Of a DNA stretch of 24,653 nt, positions 20,955 to 24,653 are shown piece after piece. Origin of the DNA: a virus. The stretch lies in IMG/VR virus record IMGVR_UViG_3300013093_003046, positions 1-24,653 of that record; one strand, 5' to 3'. The position numbers were made by a program, and so were the translations under genes. Within the stretch, counting starts at the first letter, position 1, and every line of letters starts with the position of its first letter. The notes under the pieces were generated by a model. That model made no database searches. It worked only from the letters and a program-made list of their open reading frames with translations, and was not told where the DNA came from.

Positions 20955-20994
20955 GGCAAAAATACCTCTTTACAAGCGACCATTAAGTATATAT

Positions 20995-21021
20995 ACTAAA
21001 TATTCTGCTGGAGTAATCCAG
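20995..21021 (+). promoter_or_regulatory. Late-promoter-like ACTAAATA with leader stem-loop
   Basis: ACTAAATA (20995-21002); predicted +1 at 21008 is the first base of a hairpin CTGGA-GTAA-TCCAG (21008-21021). Followed by AAAAGGAAAT and the ATG at 21052. Same arrangement as at 4411-4439. Confidence 0.5.
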
Positions 21022-21051
21022 TATTTTTTTAATATTAAAAGGAAATCGAAA

Positions 21052-21510
21052 ATGAAGAAAACTCTATTAGCCGCGCTATTAGCTACTCTAGCAATTAGTG
21101 CATCAGCATTAGAAATCGGTGTAGTAGGCAGTGGTGAGTTTGTAAAAGGTTCACACACTCCAGTAGATGGTATGGGTTTGACATTAGGTCAACACTTTGG
21201 CGCTTTCAGTGCAACAGTTGAAGCAGATCGCCAATCGACTACTAACGTAAACAAATATAGCCTAATCGGTGGTTATGATGTTGCTACAGTAGCCGGCGCG
21301 ACAGTTACAGCTAAGGCCGGTGTTGGATACAATGACAACCAAGCTGTTGTTCATAGCAATCGTTATTTTGCTTTAGTTGGCGCAGGTATTAGTTATCCAG
21401 TAACTAAATCTGTTGCTGTAACAGCTGACTATCGTTATCAAGCTGATCGTAATCCAGTACATCAACTTGATGGTAGCACAGTATTAGTTGGTGCTAAGTA
21501 TTCATTCTAA
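21052..21510 (+). CDS. Phage-encoded small outer-membrane beta-barrel protein
   Basis: Start at 21052 because the signal peptide begins there (MKKTLLAALLATLAISASA, cleavage about residue 19-20) and AAAAGGAAA precedes it. A longer frame from 20953 would read through the leader. The mature 132 residues are alternating-residue beta strands (FGAFSATVEADRQ, KYSLIGGYDV, ATVTAKAGVGYN, RYFALVGAGISYPV, SVAVTADYRYQ, STVLVGAKYSF), fitting an 8-stranded barrel like OmpX/Ail/Lom, and it ends in Phe, the BamA sorting signal. It would sit in the host outer membrane and could block superinfection or change surface properties. Function is inference; location is well supported. Confidence 0.85.
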   Translation: MKKTLLAALLATLAISASALEIGVVGSGEFVKGSHTPVDGMGLTLGQHFGAFSATVEADRQSTTNVNKYSLIGGYDVATVAGATVTAKAGVGYNDNQAVVHSNRYFALVGAGISYPVTKSVAVTADYRYQADRNPVHQLDGSTVLVGAKYSF

Positions 21511-21528
21511 TCTATCAGGTTAGTCATC

Positions 21529-21556
21529 ATAGGGCTCTTCGGAGCCCTATCTTTTT
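21529..21556 (+). terminator. Rho-independent terminator
   Basis: ATAGGGCTC (21529-21537), UUCG loop, GAGCCCTAT (21542-21550), then CTTTTT. Separates the outer-membrane protein gene from the ahpC operon. Confidence 0.92.
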
Positions 21557-21628
21557 CTATATAGATAATGACTAATACAGTTATTAGAAAATACAATAGC
21601 TTTTACCTATAAAATCCTTGATTTCAAT

Positions 21629-21670
21629 AGTAAATACTATTACAATATTATATCAGCGTAAACACTGATA
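21629..21670 (+). promoter_or_regulatory. Late-promoter-like AGTAAATA with leader stem-loop
   Basis: AGTAAATA (21629-21636) within TAAATACTATTA, a string also found at the minus-strand promoter near 5415, then hairpin TATCAG/CTGATA (21651-21656/21665-21670), then AAGGAGATT and the ATG at 21706. Confidence 0.45.
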
Positions 21671-21705
21671 CGCAGTTTTTCATTCACACACATAAGGAGA
21701 TTAAT

Positions 21706-22245
21706 ATGAAAACAATCGGAGATAAACTTACATCATTTGCTGTAACAGGCGTTAAGCCAGGACAGCCAACAGACGCTTTCTTTGATATCACAGAGCAGAG
21801 CTTTGAAGGAAAGTGGAAAGTTATCGTGTTTTATCCAAAGGATTTTACATTCGTATGCCCCACAGAAATCGTAGCATATGATAAACTTAACAGTGATTTT
21901 GAAGATCGTGACGCAGTTCTATTAACAGGTAGCACAGACAATGAGTTCTGTAAACTAGCATGGCAAAAATCACATCCAGACTTGATCAACATCAAACACA
22001 ACCAATTCGCAGACACACAGCGTGGTGAGTTGAGTTTAGCTGAACAACTTGGTGTATTCTATGCGCCAGCGGGTGCCGCACTACGTGCCACATTTATTGT
22101 TGATCCAGACAATACAATCCAACACGTTACTGTCAACAACTTGGATGTGGGTCGTAGCCCAGAAGAAACTCTGCGTATTCTTGACGCATTACAAACTGGC
22201 GAACTATGTGCCTGCAATCGAGTAGTAGGCGGAGAGACGCTCTAA
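21706..22245 (+). CDS. ahpC: AhpC-type 2-Cys peroxiredoxin
   Basis: A 179-residue protein that reduces H2O2, organic peroxides and peroxynitrite. Peroxidatic C51 in PKDFTFVCPTE (P44, T48, C51, the P-x-x-x-T-x-x-C motif), with R127 as the supporting arginine. C-terminal LDALQTGELCACN provides C168 and C170. A third cysteine in a C-A-C pair is the arrangement of Mycobacterium tuberculosis AhpC (C61, C174, C176), whose partner is AhpD. A strong ribosome-binding site (AAGGAG) and leader hairpin suggest high expression. The stop overlaps the next gene (TAATG), and an AhpD homologue follows one gene later. Confidence 0.95.
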   Translation: MKTIGDKLTSFAVTGVKPGQPTDAFFDITEQSFEGKWKVIVFYPKDFTFVCPTEIVAYDKLNSDFEDRDAVLLTGSTDNEFCKLAWQKSHPDLINIKHNQFADTQRGELSLAEQLGVFYAPAGAALRATFIVDPDNTIQHVTVNNLDVGRSPEETLRILDALQTGELCACNRVVGGETL

Positions 22246-22871
22246 TGTTGAAAATCCAAAATTCTAACTTAGAGCCGTTAGGCTATTACAATAAACCATG
22301 CGATGAGTCTAAACTAAGTGATAATCCCACTTATCTCATGGCTCCGAATGGTTTTAGTTTAACTGAATTAGAAATTGAATTGGTCCGAGCTGCCGGTGGT
22401 AGTTTTTATAGCGAAACAGATATAGCACAAAAAACTGACTGGTTTGTACAAACACCTGATGCTAAAGAAGGTGTAGTAATGAACCACAGTTTTATGCTCT
22501 ATCGCAGAGGTTACGAAGGAGAAGCTAGCGATCAGTTATGGAAGATGTCCGCTACTGATCCTAGAATCCATAGAATATTACAACAGAGACCTCGTTGGGG
22601 GCTAGATATCAGTTTAGAATACATATTGGCGGATGGCACAATGATTGAAATATTACATTGGGAATATGATGCCGATCAATGGGAACCCATTGAAGAACTA
22701 AGGCAGTTGTATGAACCAAAAATATTATCTATCGATTGGGAAGATGGCGCTCGCGAAATGTTGAAACGAAAAGACGAATGGCACCATCTAGGATGGTTCC
22801 CTCAAAGCAAATACAAATGTGATTACTTTGGATTTGTACCGGAAAACTTTGGACAGGTACTTTGGAAATAG
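22245..22871 (+). CDS. Unknown protein encoded between ahpC and ahpD (208 aa)
   Basis: Start set at 22245 by the TAATG overlap with ahpC. An acidic, aromatic-rich protein: NNPTYLMAPNGFSLTELEIELVRAAG-like start (DNPTYLMAPNGF at 26-37), MNHSFMLYRRGYEGEASDQLWKMS, WGLDISLEYILADGTMIEILHWEYDADQWEPIEEL, and EWHHLGWFPQSKYKCDYFGF. No signal peptide or membrane segment and no family recognised. It contains conserved-looking His, Trp and two Cys (C19, C191), but no CxxC. Its position inside a peroxide-defence operon makes a related job possible, without direct evidence. Confidence 0.8.
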   Translation: MLKIQNSNLEPLGYYNKPCDESKLSDNPTYLMAPNGFSLTELEIELVRAAGGSFYSETDIAQKTDWFVQTPDAKEGVVMNHSFMLYRRGYEGEASDQLWKMSATDPRIHRILQQRPRWGLDISLEYILADGTMIEILHWEYDADQWEPIEELRQLYEPKILSIDWEDGAREMLKRKDEWHHLGWFPQSKYKCDYFGFVPENFGQVLWK

Positions 22872-22880
22872 GAGATATAA

Positions 22881-23387
22881 ATGAGTTTTAATGAAACGAT
22901 CAAAGGCGCTTTACCAGATTACGCAAAGGATACTAAGTTAAACTTAGATGCTGTCCTATTACGTAGTACTTTGGATGCAGATGTAGCTATGGGGTGTGCT
23001 GTAGCCGCACTTGCCGCAACTGGTAACGGTAAAGTATTAAGTATCTTGTTAGCAGATGCTCCAGTACATGCAGAGTCAGCAATGACAGCCGCAAGCATCA
23101 TGGCACAGAACAATGTATGGTATCCATATGTTGAAATGGCTGATGACGAACAGCTAAAAGGTTTGCCAGCACAGTTACGTATGAACGCAATCGCAAGTCA
23201 TGGTGGAACTACAAAGGCAAACTTTGAAGCATTTAGTCTTGCGGCCAGTATTGTGGGCAAGTGTCATTTCTGCGTAAAGGCTCACTACGACACATTGAAG
23301 AAGGAAGGCTACACAGTAGAAAATCTTCGAGATATTGGTCGCATTGCCGCAGTAATGAATTCTGTTGCCAAGGTTTTAAATAGCTGA
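22881..23387 (+). CDS. ahpD: AhpD-type alkylhydroperoxidase / AhpC reductase
   Basis: A 168-residue all-helical protein. The AhpD proton-relay set is complete with the right spacing: E116, C128 and C131 (CHFC), H135, corresponding to E118, C130, C133 and H137 of M. tuberculosis AhpD. This family reduces oxidised AhpC and has weak peroxidase activity of its own. In mycobacteria its electrons come from a lipoyl protein (SucB/Lpd). It has AGGAGAT before the ATG and lies in the ahpC operon, and a hairpin terminator follows. Together with AhpC it gives a two-component peroxide reductase. Confidence 0.93.
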   Translation: MSFNETIKGALPDYAKDTKLNLDAVLLRSTLDADVAMGCAVAALAATGNGKVLSILLADAPVHAESAMTAASIMAQNNVWYPYVEMADDEQLKGLPAQLRMNAIASHGGTTKANFEAFSLAASIVGKCHFCVKAHYDTLKKEGYTVENLRDIGRIAAVMNSVAKVLNS

Positions 23388-23407
23388 TCATACTTTAGTA
23401 TTACTTT

Positions 23408-23442
23408 AAATGGTAAAATCGTCGATTGACATTTTACCATTT
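23408..23442 (+). terminator. Terminator of the ahpC-ahpD operon
   Basis: A 12-bp stem (AAATGGTAAAAT 23408-23419, ATTTTACCATTT 23431-23442), 11-base loop, T-rich tail. The -35 box of the next promoter lies in its loop and 3' arm. Confidence 0.75.
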
Positions 23443-23454
23443 TCCTTTTATAAT
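23426..23454 (+). promoter_or_regulatory. Perfect consensus sigma70 promoter
   Basis: TTGACA (23426-23431), 17-base spacer, TATAAT (23449-23454): no mismatch to consensus. It drives the gene at 23473, which also has a perfect AAGGAGG. Expect strong transcription by host polymerase immediately after infection. Confidence 0.9.
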
Positions 23455-23472
23455 AATACAAAGGAGGCGCAT

Positions 23473-23799
23473 ATGTCGTCAATAAAAACGCTTGAGAGTT
23501 TAGGTGAGTTCTGTAAACAGAATTCTGGTGATTTCCAAATCTGGTCTGGCAAGAGCGGAACTTATTATTGGAATGTTGGACGTAGCACGCCCGGCGGATT
23601 AGTAAATGGTGTGGTACGTAAGTTAGCAGGTACTGATGCTAGTGGGACCAAGATTTGGACAGTAGCAGGATCATTCAAGATCGCCGATGATGGTACTATT
23701 CTACGTTTTACGGGACTAGCCAAAAAAGATCAAACATTGATTTCTAGCCTAGGATCTGTTAAAATCAAAGCTGAACAACTAGTTAAAGAAACGGTATAA
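23473..23799 (+). CDS. Unknown, strongly driven early protein (108 aa)
   Basis: Start at 23473 with AAGGAGG 6 bases upstream; an in-frame ATG at 23410 would translate the terminator and promoter. Sequence: MSSIKTLESLGEFCKQNSGDFQIWSGKSGTYYWNVGRSTPGG, then beta strands (TKIWTVAGSFKIADDGTILRFTGL) and a helical end (LGSVKIKAEQLVKE). No family recognised; one Cys, no signal peptide. Promoter and ribosome-binding site are both at consensus, so this is likely a host-takeover or accessory protein needed early. The next gene starts 3 bases after its stop. Confidence 0.82.
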   Translation: MSSIKTLESLGEFCKQNSGDFQIWSGKSGTYYWNVGRSTPGGLVNGVVRKLAGTDASGTKIWTVAGSFKIADDGTILRFTGLAKKDQTLISSLGSVKIKAEQLVKETV

Positions 23800-23802
23800 A
23801 CT

Positions 23803-24195
23803 ATGACGATGCATCTACATCACCCTAGCCTTAGTCTCACCGGTAAGAAAAAAGGTAAAGTTAAGTTTCGCAACGCCGATGAAGCACGCAAGGCACGAGA
23901 GCTTGACGCCAGCTGGAAAGATCTAAAGAAAAACTGGGGTGTTGAAGAAGAACAACGTCGTAGGACCAGGGCTATGTCAGCTGAAACGTTGACCTATAAA
24001 CTAAGTACTCCTGTTGGACGTACTACAGGCCACAGTATTCCTAGCCTTAACTCTGGAGCTGGCGTAGCTACATTGGCGCCAGCAAAGGTATATACTGGTA
24101 CTAAAGTAAAAGGTATCGCTACCATGCATAAGAGTAACGCTGTTCCTGTTTTCAGTGACGAAGAGGCTATTGATATTTCTAGGATGAGAAGATAA
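23803..24195 (+). CDS. Conserved phage protein of unknown function (130 aa)
   Basis: Basic N-terminal half (LTGKKKGKVKFRNADEARKARELDASWKDLKKNWGV) and a C-terminal part with GHSIPSLNSG, VYTGTKVKGIATMHKSNAVPVFSDEEAIDISRMRR. The ending (M-H-K-S-N-A-V-P-V-F-S/N-x-E-x-A-x-D-I) is shared by a small uncharacterised protein widespread in tailed phages. No catalytic motif identified. Overlaps the following gene (TAATG). Confidence 0.85.
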   Translation: MTMHLHHPSLSLTGKKKGKVKFRNADEARKARELDASWKDLKKNWGVEEEQRRRTRAMSAETLTYKLSTPVGRTTGHSIPSLNSGAGVATLAPAKVYTGTKVKGIATMHKSNAVPVFSDEEAIDISRMRR

Positions 24196-24653
24196 TGAAA
24201 CCAACATTAAATGATAAACTTATAGCATACCTAGCCCTTATAAGTGGCTTGAGTATCAGCGGTATCGCTGAATACTATTCTATCATGGGACTGATAGCTA
24301 TCTATCCTGCTATGATAGTTCCTGTAGTGATTATGGGAGGAGTTATCGGTCTAGGCAAGATAAGCGGGTTGATATGGCTAAAACAAAACTGGGAATGGAG
24401 TCCTAGATTTATCAAAGCCTATCTTGTTCCTTGTATAGCTGTAATGATGTTTATAACATCGGTGGGATGTTTTGGTTTCTTAAGCAAAGCCCATAGTGAT
24501 CAGACCTTGGTCAGTGGAGATGTACAGGCTAAGATAGCAGTATATGATGAAAAGATTAAAGTAGAAAAGGATAATATAGATGCGAATAGGAAGGTCCTCG
24601 GACAACTTGATGCGGCAGTGGATCAGATTATGGCACGCTCGGACGACGAGAAA
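24195..24653 (+). CDS. Membrane protein with coiled-coil tail, 3'-truncated by window
   Basis: ATG overlaps the previous stop, and 153 codons remain open to the window end. Three hydrophobic segments: LIAYLALISGLSISGIAEYYSIMGLIA, PAMIVPVVIMGGVIGLGKISGLIWL, and YLVPCIAVMMFITSVGCFGFLS. Then a charged coiled-coil region (DVQAKIAVYDEKIKVEKDNIDANRKVLGQLDAAV). The order of spans plus coiled coil and the string GFLSKAHSDQ recall an uncharacterised membrane protein of T4-like cyanophages. Function unknown. Confidence 0.85.
   Translation, partial: MKPTLNDKLIAYLALISGLSISGIAEYYSIMGLIAIYPAMIVPVVIMGGVIGLGKISGLIWLKQNWEWSPRFIKAYLVPCIAVMMFITSVGCFGFLSKAHSDQTLVSGDVQAKIAVYDEKIKVEKDNIDANRKVLGQLDAAVDQIMARSDDEK

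Noticed and set aside
20953-21051. Longer N-terminal extension of the outer-membrane protein
   Set aside because: It would translate the leader hairpin and bury the signal peptide; the ATG at 21052 has both signal peptide and RBS.
22206-22244. Upstream extension of the protein between ahpC and ahpD
   Set aside because: It lies inside the C-terminal codons of ahpC in another frame; the ATG at 22245 overlapping the ahpC stop is better placed.
1-24653. CRISPR array, insertion sequence or integrase
   Set aside because: No regularly spaced repeats, transposase motifs or tyrosine/serine recombinase signatures were found on either strand.

Overview
The window looks like part of the genome of a T4-type tailed phage (myovirus superfamily), probably one infecting an aquatic Gram-negative bacterium. 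The supporting evidence is: copies of a T4-like late promoter octamer (TATAAATA and close variants) in front of many genes; a phage nrdA - homing endonuclease - nrdB - glutaredoxin cassette; a pectate-lyase-fold tail spike; many short overlapping ORFs of the kind seen in marine T4-like phages; and several proteins whose first residues resemble the T4 capsid-targeting peptide. No terminase, portal, major capsid or tail-tube gene lies inside the window, so the assignment rests on these indirect signs. The host is not shown directly. A phage-coded outer-membrane barrel protein and a permuted two-piece tmRNA point to a proteobacterium.

Layout. (1) 1-726: the 3' part of a DNA/RNA non-specific endonuclease gene and a cold-shock protein, closed by a terminator. 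(2) 780-4056, plus strand: four proteins with capsid-targeting-like N termini, the last a small HExxH metallopeptidase. (3) 4110-5368, minus strand: an accessory block with three tiny proteins (53, 31 and 33 residues), a GNAT acetyltransferase, and a separate 88-residue protein. (4) 5524-11469, plus strand: conserved but mostly uncharacterised phage proteins, including a likely coiled-coil membrane protein, a 548-residue lysine-rich structural candidate and a PD-(D/E)XK nuclease with its own sigma70-type promoter. (5) 11497-13671: tail spike and a companion protein. (6) 13727-18170: class Ia ribonucleotide reductase with an HNH homing endonuclease between its two subunit genes, followed by glutaredoxin. 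(7) 18167-20347: fibre-like, coiled-coil, Sm-like and hydrophobic virion candidates. (8) 20348-20954: a non-coding stretch with a circularly permuted tmRNA gene, its promoter and terminator. (9) 21052-23387: outer-membrane protein, then AhpC peroxiredoxin, an unknown protein and an AhpD-type reductase. (10) 23473-24653: a gene with a perfect consensus sigma70 promoter, a conserved phage protein and a membrane protein running off the window.

The genes suggest a phage that supplies its own dNTP synthesis (NrdA, NrdB, glutaredoxin), protects the infected cell from peroxides (AhpC/AhpD), changes the host surface (outer-membrane protein), and brings its own ribosome-rescue and protein-tagging RNA. 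The tmRNA is the most striking feature. Its two tRNA-like halves pair perfectly (GGGCCTG with CAGGTCC, including the G3-U70 alanine identity pair), the gene order is permuted, and the reading frame encodes a tag ending in ANDEVFALAA.
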